NCBI GenBank assembly: GCA_019312665.1
Contig: JAFDCZ010000001.1
Location: 1-40,097, forward strand
Length of the DNA: 40,097 nt
Direction of reading: 5' to 3'
Source of the DNA: Deltaproteobacteria bacterium
GTDB lineage: Bacteria; Myxococcota_A; UBA9160; UBA6930
The translations under genes and the position numbers were made by a program. Positions within the stretch are counted from its first letter, which is position 1; each line of letters starts with the position of its first letter. The notes beneath the pieces were generated by a model. That model worked only from the letters and a program-made list of their open reading frames with translations. It was not told the DNA's origin and ran no database searches. Shown here in pieces: positions 32,656 to 40,097 of this stretch.

Positions 32656-34869
32656 ATGGACGTGAACCTAACGCGAAGAGGATTCCTTCAGGCAACTGCC
32701 GGCACGGCCGCCTTGTCGCTCTTCAACCTCTCCGCCTGTGGGCCCGGCGAAAAAATCCGCGGCAACGATGCGAGCTCGCTTCTCACCCGAATCAGCTATA
32801 GCGATCTCGATGACATCTACGTAAAGAAGTGGACCTGGGATCGCGTGGTCAAGGGAACCCACTTCGCGAATTGCGGCTATCAACGCTGCGCTTGGAACGT
32901 CTACGTCAAGAACGACATCGTCTGGCACGAGGAGCAGGTCGCCAACTACGAACAGACCAACCCCGACGTACCCGACTTCAACCCCCGAGGTTGCCAGAAG
33001 GGGGGCTGCGTCAGCGACCGGATGTATGACCAGTCACGCCTCAAGGTACCGCTTAAACGGATTGGTGAGCGCGGTGACGGAAAGTGGAAGCGGGTCAGCT
33101 GGGAGCAGGCGCTGAGCGAGATCTCCGAGAAGTTCGTCGATGCCATGATCTCTGAGAAGGATGGCCCGGGTTCGATCTACTGGGACCTCGGCTCATCTTC
33201 GAGCAATGGCTGCCATGGCCTTGGCCTCACGCGCAGCGCTCTTGCGCTCGACACCCCCATCCTCGAGAACACGAGCGAGATGGGAGATCACATGCCCGGG
33301 GTCACGACGACCACCGGCAAGCTCTCGTTCACCAACTCGATGGACGACCTCCACTACAGCGACTTGATCTTGATCTGGGGTGGGAACCCGAACTACACCC
33401 ACATCCCCAACGCGCACTTCATCTACGAGGCCCGCTACAACGGGGCATACATCGTGACGCTTGCGCCCGACTTCAACCCTTCTTCGATTCACGCCGACGA
33501 ATGGGTACCGGTCAACATCGGAAGCGATGCGGCTCTCGCACTCTCGATGGCTCAGGTCATCGTCGAGGAGAAGCTCTACAAGCCCGACTTCATGGCCGAG
33601 CAGACGGACATGCCGCTGCTGGTGCGCCTGGACACCGAAGAGTTCCTGCGCGAGAGCGATATGAGAACGGGTGGCGCGGAGGATGTGTTCTACGTCTTCG
33701 ACTCCGCCGCGAACAAGGTGGTCGAGGCGCCCAGACGCAGCCTGGACCTGGAAGCCATCGCCCCGGCGCTGGAGGGGACCTTCGAGGTCGAGACCCGCGA
33801 AGGCATGATGGCGGTCACGACGGTCTTCGAGCGCACGAAGGCACACCTCGGAGACTACAGGCCGGAGCAGACCACCGGGATCACGGGAGTCCCTGCCAAG
33901 ACGGTGCGCAATCTGGCCAGACGCATCGCCAACGCCAGGGCGTGCTCGAACATCAGCCAGACCAACTTTTCGAAGTTCTACCACGGCATGGAGATGGAGA
34001 GGAGCATCCTGCTGGTCTTCGCGCTGGCCGGCCAGTTCGGCAGGCGGGGCGCGGGATACAACGCAATCCCCATGCTCTCCCTTTCGGGCGTCGACCCCCT
34101 CAATGTCGCCAGTGGCAAGTACTCGCCCAAGATCGGCATCGCGTTGATGACCGCTCAGAAGATGCCCGAGATCATCAAGCTGAAGATGGCGGGCTATTCC
34201 GATGAAATGATGCTCTACCACTTCGCCCGCGAAGAGTATGCACGGGGCGGCACGATTGCATCGGCCCTACTCTACTACCAGCACGGCGGGCTCAAGGAAC
34301 GCTACGGCGACGCCAAGCGCTGGGATCCCGATCTCGATCGGGAGTTCGCCGAGTACCTCGAGGAGGCAGTCGCAAACGGCTGGCAGTTCGTGCCGGAGAA
34401 GGCGCCGCGTGTCTTCTTCAGCGTCGGCGGCAACACCTTCCGCCGCGTGCGTGGCTACGACAAGCTGATCGAGCACATGCTGCCCAAACTGGATCTGTTG
34501 GTCACGTTCGAGCTGCGGATGAGCAACACGGCCCTCTACAGCGACTACGTGCTCCCAGCAGCGGGCTACTACGAAAGAGAAGACATCGCGTGGTCCTCGG
34601 CACTCGTGCCCTTCAGCCACATCAGCACCGCCGCCGTGGACCCGGTCGGCGAGTCAAAGACGGACTGGGCGTTTCACTGCCTGCTCATGAAGAAGATCCA
34701 GGAAACGGCCATCGCCCGCGGAATCACCACCTATACGGATCGACACGGTGCGGAACTTCACCGAGGACAATCCAGCGGAGCTACTCCAGGAGATGCTGGA
34801 GCTGTCCACCAATCTGAACGGCATCGGCTGGGACGAACTCAAGGAGAAAGGCTTCGAGCGGTTCAGTGA
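32656..34869 (+). CDS. Type II DMSO-reductase-family Mo enzyme, catalytic subunit (5' part of a frameshifted gene)
   Basis: The 737-residue frame starts with a Tat signal (TRRGFLQ followed by a hydrophobic run). The His-type [4Fe-4S] site is H69, C73, C78 and C113 (PRGCQKGGC), with C-x4-C spacing. D211 in EMGDHMPG is the probable aspartate ligand of molybdenum. GKWKRVSWEQALSEI and LILIWGGNPNYTHIPNAH bind the bis-MGD cofactor. This pattern fits the Nar/ethylbenzene dehydrogenase/steroid C25 dehydrogenase group. True homology ends near 34749 (TYTDRHG); the last 40 residues are out of frame, and the rest continues in the ORF beginning at 34748. With that part the protein would have about 940 residues. 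It may be inactive unless the shift is an assembly error. Confidence 0.8.
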   Translation: MDVNLTRRGFLQATAGTAALSLFNLSACGPGEKIRGNDASSLLTRISYSDLDDIYVKKWTWDRVVKGTHFANCGYQRCAWNVYVKNDIVWHEEQVANYEQTNPDVPDFNPRGCQKGGCVSDRMYDQSRLKVPLKRIGERGDGKWKRVSWEQALSEISEKFVDAMISEKDGPGSIYWDLGSSSSNGCHGLGLTRSALALDTPILENTSEMGDHMPGVTTTTGKLSFTNSMDDLHYSDLILIWGGNPNYTHIPNAHFIYEARYNGAYIVTLAPDFNPSSIHADEWVPVNIGSDAALALSMAQVIVEEKLYKPDFMAEQTDMPLLVRLDTEEFLRESDMRTGGAEDVFYVFDSAANKVVEAPRRSLDLEAIAPALEGTFEVETREGMMAVTTVFERTKAHLGDYRPEQTTGITGVPAKTVRNLARRIANARACSNISQTNFSKFYHGMEMERSILLVFALAGQFGRRGAGYNAIPMLSLSGVDPLNVASGKYSPKIGIALMTAQKMPEIIKLKMAGYSDEMMLYHFAREEYARGGTIASALLYYQHGGLKERYGDAKRWDPDLDREFAEYLEEAVANGWQFVPEKAPRVFFSVGGNTFRRVRGYDKLIEHMLPKLDLLVTFELRMSNTALYSDYVLPAAGYYEREDIAWSSALVPFSHISTAAVDPVGESKTDWAFHCLLMKKIQETAIARGITTYTDRHGAELHRGQSSGATPGDAGAVHQSERHRLGRTQGERLRAVQ

Positions 34870-35491
34870 AGTGGGGATGGGCGCCGTCTACGTCGGCAAC
34901 TCTACCGACATCGAGCCGGACGAGACGATCGTGGGCAACAGTTGGCACGTGCAGAAGAAGGTCCCGTGGCCGACGCTGACGAGACGCCTGCAGTTCTACA
35001 TCGACCACCCCTTTCATCAGGAGCTGGGAGAGGTCTTGCCTGTCCACAAGGACAACCCGCGCATCGGGGGTGACTATCCGCTCCAGATGACAGGAGGACA
35101 CAACCGCTGGTCGATCCATGCCGCGTGGCGTGATCACAAACCGCTCCTGCGTCTTCAGCGGGGTGAGCCGGTGATCTTCACGAACGCCAGCGATGCCGAG
35201 AGCCGAGGAATCCGCGATGGTGATCGTGTACGCGTGTACAACGATCTCGGTGAGTTCGAGATCCAGACCGCAGTGTCGCCTGCCCTGAAGCCCGGTCAGG
35301 TGGTCATCTATCACGCCTGGGAACCCTTCATGTTCAAGGGCCATCACTCCTACCAGTCGCTGACCCCCAGCCCGCTGAATCCGATCCAGCTTGCGGGGGG
35401 CTACTTCCATCTGCAGCCGATGGTGTTGATGCAGTCGCCCGGCTGCAGCGATCGCGGAACCCGAGTGGACGTGGAGAAGGCTCGATTCTGA
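34748..35491 (+). CDS. C-terminal part of the same Mo enzyme after a frameshift
   Basis: The frame from 34748 reads VRNFTEDNPAELLQEMLELS and then WPTLTRRLQFYIDHPFHQE and TGGHNRWSIHAAWRDHKPLL. It continues into a molybdopterin-dinucleotide-binding domain (GEPVIFTNASDAESRGIRDG, then VVIYHAWEPFMFKGHHSYQS). It aligns with the C-termini of the two minus-strand paralogues. It has no credible start of its own and is in the +1 frame relative to the upstream part, so one extra base (or two missing) near 34750 separates one gene into two. It is 247 residues and ends at 35491. Confidence 0.75.
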   Translation: MRNFTEDNPAELLQEMLELSTNLNGIGWDELKEKGFERFSEVGMGAVYVGNSTDIEPDETIVGNSWHVQKKVPWPTLTRRLQFYIDHPFHQELGEVLPVHKDNPRIGGDYPLQMTGGHNRWSIHAAWRDHKPLLRLQRGEPVIFTNASDAESRGIRDGDRVRVYNDLGEFEIQTAVSPALKPGQVVIYHAWEPFMFKGHHSYQSLTPSPLNPIQLAGGYFHLQPMVLMQSPGCSDRGTRVDVEKARF

Positions 35492-35492
35492 C

Positions 35493-35642
35493 GCCCGCCG
35501 CGAGCTTCGGAATCTGCTCCCAGAACCTCATGCCGCCGCGCTCTCGGACGAATCGCCCATGGTGGAATCGGGACACGATCCGGAACGTCGCGCACAGTTC
35601 AACCGCGCGATCAACGTCTTCGGGACGGGCGTGCCAGGCTGA
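35493..35642 (+). other. Short open stretch, possible gene remnant
   Basis: After the Mo enzyme stop, a frame running to the TGA at 35640-35642 reads RRELRNLLPEPHAAALSDE and ends INVFGTGVPG. The composition is protein-like, but no start or family was found. It could be the 3' remnant of a lost partner gene such as an iron-sulfur subunit. Confidence 0.15.
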
Positions 35643-35669
35643 AGCGCGGATCGTCCTTGGCCGATCCTG

Positions 35670-36356
35670 TCAGGCCTCGGCGGCGACTTGCCCGAGCTGC
35701 GAAGCCTCGGCTCCCAGAAACGCCGCAAGCCTGGCGACGAGCTCCCGGAAGAAAGGCATTGGCTCCTCCTTCTCGAGACGCTTCTGAAGCTCGGGAACCC
35801 AGCGTCCCGGGTGCCGGGCGACGAAATCCCTTTCCGCCCTCTGCCACGGTTCCGGATCGGTGCCCGCGTCTAGTGCCTCCGCCCCGCGGAACGCGAGGAA
35901 GTGGAGGAACTCGAGCTGAGTCGTGAGGTGGTCCGGGAGCTCGCGGGGTGCTTCTGACAGGGTCAGGCCGAAGAAGTTGTAGAAGCGCAGCGCCTCCTCC
36001 ATCGTCTTCATCCGATTGCCGATGTACAGACCACCGTTGAGGGGACAAGGAGGAGCCCCAGCACCCACATCGAAGAGCCGCGTGAACTCCACGGCAAGGT
36101 CGTCCTCGTCCCCCACATCACGGAGGGCCTGCCAGTCCGCCTCTTCCTCCACGGCCGGATCCAGTTCGAGCAGGGCTTTTCGCAACTCCCGTGCCAGAGA
36201 ACCCGAGCTGATTGCATCGTGCTGTTCGCCGTCTGGATACGCGAACAACCGGGCGAACACGCTGTAGGCAAGGCTGCGCGCAACCGCGTGCTTGACCTCC
36301 GGGGCCTCGACCGTCTTCAGGCTCTCTTCGGTCGCGCAGGCACTTTCTCTCTTCAC
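35670..36356 (-). CDS. TorD/DmsD-like molybdoenzyme chaperone
   Basis: A 228-residue all-helical protein. The core AVARSLAYSVFARLFAYPDG and the segment VEFTRLFDVGAGAPPCPLNG match the NarJ/TorD/DmsD/EbdD chaperone family, followed by LPDHLTTQLEFLHFLAF, the HLxxELEFM-type motif. Such chaperones bind the Tat signal of the catalytic subunit and help insert bis-MGD before export. The GTG at 36356 overlaps the stop of the upstream catalytic-subunit gene (GTGA), so the two are translationally coupled. It probably serves the two minus-strand paralogues and perhaps the plus-strand one. Confidence 0.85.
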   Translation of the reverse strand: MKRESACATEESLKTVEAPEVKHAVARSLAYSVFARLFAYPDGEQHDAISSGSLARELRKALLELDPAVEEEADWQALRDVGDEDDLAVEFTRLFDVGAGAPPCPLNGGLYIGNRMKTMEEALRFYNFFGLTLSEAPRELPDHLTTQLEFLHFLAFRGAEALDAGTDPEPWQRAERDFVARHPGRWVPELQKRLEKEEPMPFFRELVARLAAFLGAEASQLGQVAAEA

Positions 36357-39313
36357 GGCTGCACCGAGGGCTGTGACGGCGGCACGGCACGAACCTGTTG
36401 TCCGGCGGGAAGCCGCTCCACCTCTACTGGCGCTCCGCGCGGGGCGTGACTCGGAGAGCCATAGAACATCCGATAGTGGATGTGCCCGTACCCCCCGGCC
36501 ATGTGGATCGGTTTCCAGGGAGCCTCCACCGGCTCTTGTTGCCCCTTCCATCCTTTGAACTGATACGGCTCCCAGGCGTGGTAGATGATCACCTCGCCCG
36601 GCTGCACCCCGGGAGCCACCTTGGCGTTGGCTTCGAAGGTGCCCGCATCGTTGAATACGCGCACCCCATCGCCGTCGGAGATTCCGCGTGGCTCGCAGTC
36701 CGTCGGGCTCAGGAAGCAGACTGGCTCCCCCCGCTGGAGACGCAGCATCAGCTCGTGATCGCGCCAGATCGCGTGAATGCTCCAGCGAGTATGGCCCCCG
36801 TTGATGCGCAGCGGGTAGCGGCTTCGAGCAAACGGCGGATCCTTGTGAACGGGCAGGGCTTCGCCGGCCTCCATGTACCAGGGATGATCCAGGTAGAACT
36901 GCTGGCGCCCGGTCAGCGTAGGCCAGGCCACCTTGTCCTCGACGAACCAGCGGTGCGGCCAGTGCGTGTCCTTCGGGTCGAAATCGCTGCTCGTCGCGTA
37001 GATCGGTGTAGGCCTGGCAGGCCCCGTGATCGGAACCGCGCCGAGACGTAGCGCCTCTTCCGCGCGAACCCCTCCCACGCTCGGGCTCGCCTTGAAGATG
37101 TCGTCCATCAGCTTGATGGGATCGGCGGGGTCATGGGGGTCGTAGCGCCTATCCGTCGTGTAGACCTCGTAGGCCTGAGTCAGGTCATGAGGACGATCAT
37201 GGAGGCCACGTACGCTCTTCACTCCGCGTTCGGTCGCACGGGCAGCCACGCGCTCGGAGAGAAGGCCGAAGATCTCCCACTCGGATTTGGCCTCGCCCTC
37301 GGGCTCGGTGGCCTTGTCGGAGACCACGATGTAGGGCAGATAGGTCTGGGCGTACTTGATGCCATACTTCTCATAGTAGGCGGCCGCAGGCAGCACGTAG
37401 TCGGAGAAGCGAGCCGTCGTGCTCATCCTGAAGTTCACGGCCACCGTGAGATCGAGCTTCGGCCACAGATGCTTGAGCGCATGCTGCGGCGCGGGCCAGC
37501 GCCGCAACGGGTTCGAGCCGGTGAAGATCAGCGCGCGCGGCTCCCGGTCTTCCGGAGGATGGATCCGGGTCCAGCCCTGGTCGATCGACTGGCGCACGTA
37601 GTCGTCGAAGGGCCGGGGCAGCGCCGGATCCACGAGGTCCGGGCGCGACCACATCTCGCGATAGCCGCCGTGGACGTAGAGGAACGGCATCAGGGGAGTG
37701 TTTGCAGCCTTCTCGCTGTACTCGGTGAAGATGTCCTCGTAGTCACGCGGAGTCAGTCCACGTATGGCCTTCGGCAGGATCTTCAGGATGTCCAGGATGC
37801 CGGGAGGCGCCCCACCCATGCGGTCGAGGCCATCGAGTCCCCACCAGGCCGCCACTCGCAGGCCACCACCCGACTTGCCCTGATTTCCGGTGAGGGCCAT
37901 GAGCAGGATCATCGCCCGTTGGAAGAGATCGCTGTGATGGTGTTTGCAGGCACCCCAGGACGCGAAGATCATCGCGGTCGGAGCATCCGCCAGCTCTCGC
38001 GCGAAACGTTGGATCAACGCGGGCGAGAGCCCGGTGATCTCGGCTGCCTTTTCCGGCGTGTATTCGGCCAGCCGTTCCCGCAGCCGCTCGAAGACCGGCC
38101 GCACCTCCACCTCTTGCCCGTCGGCCAGGCGAACCTTGAAGGTCCCGGCCAGCGCCGGCCGCAGCTTGCCGAGCGCCAGCGAGCGGCCACCCTCACCGTC
38201 GCCCGCACAGCCCGGAGCCACGGCCAGTCCGCCCTTCACCTCGTCCCAGACGTAGAAGCGGCTGTCGTCGCCGCCCTTCTCGAGATCCGAGTGGCGGAGG
38301 AAGCGGCCATCGTCCTGCCGGATCAGCACTGGAAGATCCGTCTGCTCACGCACGTACTCGACGTCGTAGCGCTCCTCCGCGACGATGATCTGCGCAGCGG
38401 CGAGACCGAGCGCAGCATCGGTCTCGGGCTTGGGGTTGATCCACAGGTCCGCGTGCACACTGGTCGCGTTGTAGTCCGGCGCGATCACCACGAGCTTGGC
38501 GCCCTTGTAGCGCGCCTCGTGCATGAAGTGGACCTCGGGGATTCGTGTGTAGGCCGGGTTCCCCACCCAGACCACGATGTAATCGGAGCGGAACCAATCG
38601 TCGGAGGTCCCCTCGCAGTTGTACATCCCCCAGGTCTGCACGGCGCCCATGGGCATGTCACCGACGCCGGACCAGGAATCGAGAACCGTTGCGCCGACCG
38701 CCTCGGTGAAGCGGATCTCACCGGCCGTCTCCGGGCCGTAGCCTGCGTTGGTGGTGCCGTGGTCGTAGATGATCGACTCGGTTCCCTGGTCGATGGCGGC
38801 ATCGATCAGCTTGTCCGCGATCTCGTCCAGGGCCTGATCCCAGGGGATCCGCTTCCACTTGCCCTGCCCTCGCGGCCCGACCCGTTTGAGTGGATGGATG
38901 ACGCGGGAACTGGCCAGCTGGAGATCCGTGTAGCAGGCCCCCTTCTGGCAGCCGCGAGGATTGCCGTCGGGCACGTCGGGGCGCGGCGGTTCATAGACGG
39001 CGTGCTGCTCCTCGCGCCACGCAATCCCGTCTTTGACGAAGACATTCCACGAGCACGCTGCAATACAGTTCGCCCGGGTGTGGGTTCCCTTGACGACCCG
39101 GTCCCAGGTCCAGCGCTCGCGCCAGACATCGGTAAAGTCGCCGTAACTAACGATATCGACAGGCGTGATCGGCTCGGGCTCGGGGCCCATCGGAACCTCC
39201 CCGCCCCCGCGCTGACGCAAATGGCAGAGGCCCAGGCCCACGACCGCCGCACCAACTCCGCTTCCTACGATGAACTTCCGCCTCGACATGCCTCGGGAAA
39301 CTGAATCACTCAT
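36353..39313 (-). CDS. Type II DMSO-reductase-family Mo enzyme catalytic subunit, Tat-exported
   Basis: A 986-residue protein with a Tat signal (MSRRKFIVGSGVGAAVVGLG). The [4Fe-4S] site is H78, C83, C87 and C122, with H-x4-C spacing. D219 in GVGDMPMGAVQTWG is the likely aspartate ligand of molybdenum. GKWKRIPWDQALDEI and IVVWVGNPAYTRIPEVHF, plus the C-terminal NGGHTRWSIHAIWRDHELML domain, match ethylbenzene dehydrogenase and steroid C25 dehydrogenase alpha subunits. Those enzymes hydroxylate unactivated carbons with water under anoxic conditions; the substrate here is not established. The iron-sulfur beta and haem gamma partners are not in the window. The ATG overlaps the preceding gene's stop and the stop overlaps the chaperone start, both by four bases. 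Confidence 0.88.
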   Translation of the reverse strand: MSDSVSRGMSRRKFIVGSGVGAAVVGLGLCHLRQRGGGEVPMGPEPEPITPVDIVSYGDFTDVWRERWTWDRVVKGTHTRANCIAACSWNVFVKDGIAWREEQHAVYEPPRPDVPDGNPRGCQKGACYTDLQLASSRVIHPLKRVGPRGQGKWKRIPWDQALDEIADKLIDAAIDQGTESIIYDHGTTNAGYGPETAGEIRFTEAVGATVLDSWSGVGDMPMGAVQTWGMYNCEGTSDDWFRSDYIVVWVGNPAYTRIPEVHFMHEARYKGAKLVVIAPDYNATSVHADLWINPKPETDAALGLAAAQIIVAEERYDVEYVREQTDLPVLIRQDDGRFLRHSDLEKGGDDSRFYVWDEVKGGLAVAPGCAGDGEGGRSLALGKLRPALAGTFKVRLADGQEVEVRPVFERLRERLAEYTPEKAAEITGLSPALIQRFARELADAPTAMIFASWGACKHHHSDLFQRAMILLMALTGNQGKSGGGLRVAAWWGLDGLDRMGGAPPGILDILKILPKAIRGLTPRDYEDIFTEYSEKAANTPLMPFLYVHGGYREMWSRPDLVDPALPRPFDDYVRQSIDQGWTRIHPPEDREPRALIFTGSNPLRRWPAPQHALKHLWPKLDLTVAVNFRMSTTARFSDYVLPAAAYYEKYGIKYAQTYLPYIVVSDKATEPEGEAKSEWEIFGLLSERVAARATERGVKSVRGLHDRPHDLTQAYEVYTTDRRYDPHDPADPIKLMDDIFKASPSVGGVRAEEALRLGAVPITGPARPTPIYATSSDFDPKDTHWPHRWFVEDKVAWPTLTGRQQFYLDHPWYMEAGEALPVHKDPPFARSRYPLRINGGHTRWSIHAIWRDHELMLRLQRGEPVCFLSPTDCEPRGISDGDGVRVFNDAGTFEANAKVAPGVQPGEVIIYHAWEPYQFKGWKGQQEPVEAPWKPIHMAGGYGHIHYRMFYGSPSHAPRGAPVEVERLPAGQQVRAVPPSQPSVQP

Positions 39314-40097
39314 AGGGGCTCGACCTCCACGCGGGTGTCGCGATCGGTGTGGCTCGGTTGCAGGGCGATCACCATCGGGCGCAGGTGGTATTGCCCTCCG
39401 GCGAGTTCGACCGGGTTGAGTGGGCTCGGAATCAGATTCTGGAATCCCTTGCCATTCTTGAACTGGAAGTTCTCCCAGGCGTGGTACACGATCAGCTGCC
39501 CCTTGCGGACGCCCGGTGTCACCTTCGCCATGATCTGGAATTCGTCGAGATCATTGAAGACGCGGACCTGCGCGCCGTCGCGAATCCGGCGGTCCACCGC
39601 GTCTTCGAGGCCGATGATGACCACCGGCTCGCCCCGCTGCTGCTGGAGCATCAGCTTGTCGTCCCGCCAACTCGCGTGGATGCTCCAGCGCGCGTGTCCA
39701 CCGGTCAGCATCAGCGGGTAGTCCCCTCCGGCCATCGGCGGGTCCTTGTGCATCGGGAGTTCCTCCCCCATCTCCAGGTACAGCTCCTGATCGAGGTAGA
39801 ACTGCATGCGCCGTGAGAGCGTCGGATAGGGCACCTTGTCGAAGACGTGGTTGGTCAGGGGCGTGATGGTTTCACCAGGGCGGATCGATGTCGCGTTCCC
39901 GATGCTCCCAGGGCTCTTCCCGATCCCCTCGAAACGCGCGAAGCCCTTCTTCTTCAGCTCGGGCCATTTCAAGCCGCCGAGATTCGTGGCTTTGTCCAGC
40001 AAGTCCGCGCAAACTTCTTCGTCATCTGTGGGGCCGAATCGACCGCCCTGGGAGTACTTGTCGTACAGGTTGTGGAGGGGCCTCTCGTCTCCCCGGC
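39310..40097 (-). CDS. Third Mo enzyme catalytic subunit paralogue, C-terminal part (cut by window)
   Basis: The frame is open to the window edge and gives the last 262 or so residues of a third type II DMSO-reductase-like subunit. Readable parts are LHNLYDKYSQGGRFGPTDDE, then PTLSRRMQFYLDQELYLEMG, TGGHARWSIHASWRDDKLML and VYHAWENFQFKNGKGFQN, collinear with the C-termini of the two other paralogues. The cofactor- and cluster-binding regions are outside the window. Its stop shares ATGA with the start of the next paralogue, so two catalytic subunits and one chaperone form a single coupled operon. Confidence 0.85.
   Translation of the reverse strand, partial: RGDERPLHNLYDKYSQGGRFGPTDDEEVCADLLDKATNLGGLKWPELKKKGFARFEGIGKSPGSIGNATSIRPGETITPLTNHVFDKVPYPTLSRRMQFYLDQELYLEMGEELPMHKDPPMAGGDYPLMLTGGHARWSIHASWRDDKLMLQQQRGEPVVIIGLEDAVDRRIRDGAQVRVFNDLDEFQIMAKVTPGVRKGQLIVYHAWENFQFKNGKGFQNLIPSPLNPVELAGGQYHLRPMVIALQPSHTDRDTRVEVEPL

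Noticed and set aside
37133..39304. 723-codon plus-strand ORF opposite the Mo enzyme
   Set aside because: Antisense to a full-length molybdenum enzyme; long antisense ORFs are expected in GC-rich DNA.

Overview
The window is about 40 kb of GC-rich bacterial DNA with very dense coding and many 4-base gene overlaps. No rRNA, tRNA, CRISPR array or insertion sequence was seen. The gene content includes WS/DGAT-type acyltransferases, a cytochrome P450, two families that commonly use deazaflavin F420, many short-chain dehydrogenases, a thiolase, an alkylsulfatase and several Tat-exported molybdenum enzymes. This suggests an environmental, lipid/steroid/terpenoid-metabolising bacterium, probably an uncultured deltaproteobacterium-like lineage (Myxococcota, Binatota or similar). 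That placement is inference from gene content only.

Layout. 1-5.4 kb: end of an unknown gene, a HelD/UvrD-like helicase with a disturbed N-terminus, a GNAT acetyltransferase, an XdhC-MocA-DksA run, and a broken amidase gene. 5.4-13.7 kb: a MATE transporter behind a possible leader, a P450 with a deazaflavin-type nitroreductase-family protein, a lipoprotein alkylsulfatase, and two tandem WS/DGAT proteins, the first lacking catalytic residues. 13.8-17 kb: a three-gene SDR operon (first gene damaged) preceded by a TetR repressor, with matching palindromic operators before both units. 17.1-19.4 kb: thiolase and a GST-like protein. 19.4-22.5 kb: a eukaryote-type 6-phosphofructo-2-kinase/fructose-2,6-bisphosphatase abutting a serine acetyltransferase gene and divergent from a pyrophosphate-type phosphofructokinase. 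22.6-26.5 kb: an LLM oxidoreductase coupled to a molybdopterin oxidoreductase, divergent from an HxlR regulator across a palindrome. 26.6-30.6 kb: a secreted pseudoprotease-vWA fusion, a cupin and HemN. 30.6-32.6 kb: two decayed gene remnants and an APH-like phosphotransferase. 32.7-40.1 kb: three paralogous Tat/type II DMSO-reductase-family catalytic subunits (one frameshifted, one cut by the window edge) and their TorD-like chaperone.

The most striking observation is the divergent pair of a complete PFK-2/FBPase-2 homologue and a PPi-type PFK. Fructose 2,6-bisphosphate is classically a eukaryotic signal that in plants and some protists activates PPi-PFK, so this arrangement predicts a bacterial fructose 2,6-bisphosphate circuit. 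The second theme is the cluster of ethylbenzene/steroid-C25-dehydrogenase-like molybdenum enzymes, which would allow oxygen-independent hydroxylation beside the oxygen-dependent P450. Several reading-frame breaks (helicase, amidase, SDR, TetR remnant, Mo enzyme) mean that either gene decay or assembly errors must be considered. All intergenic gaps are shorter than 300 bases.
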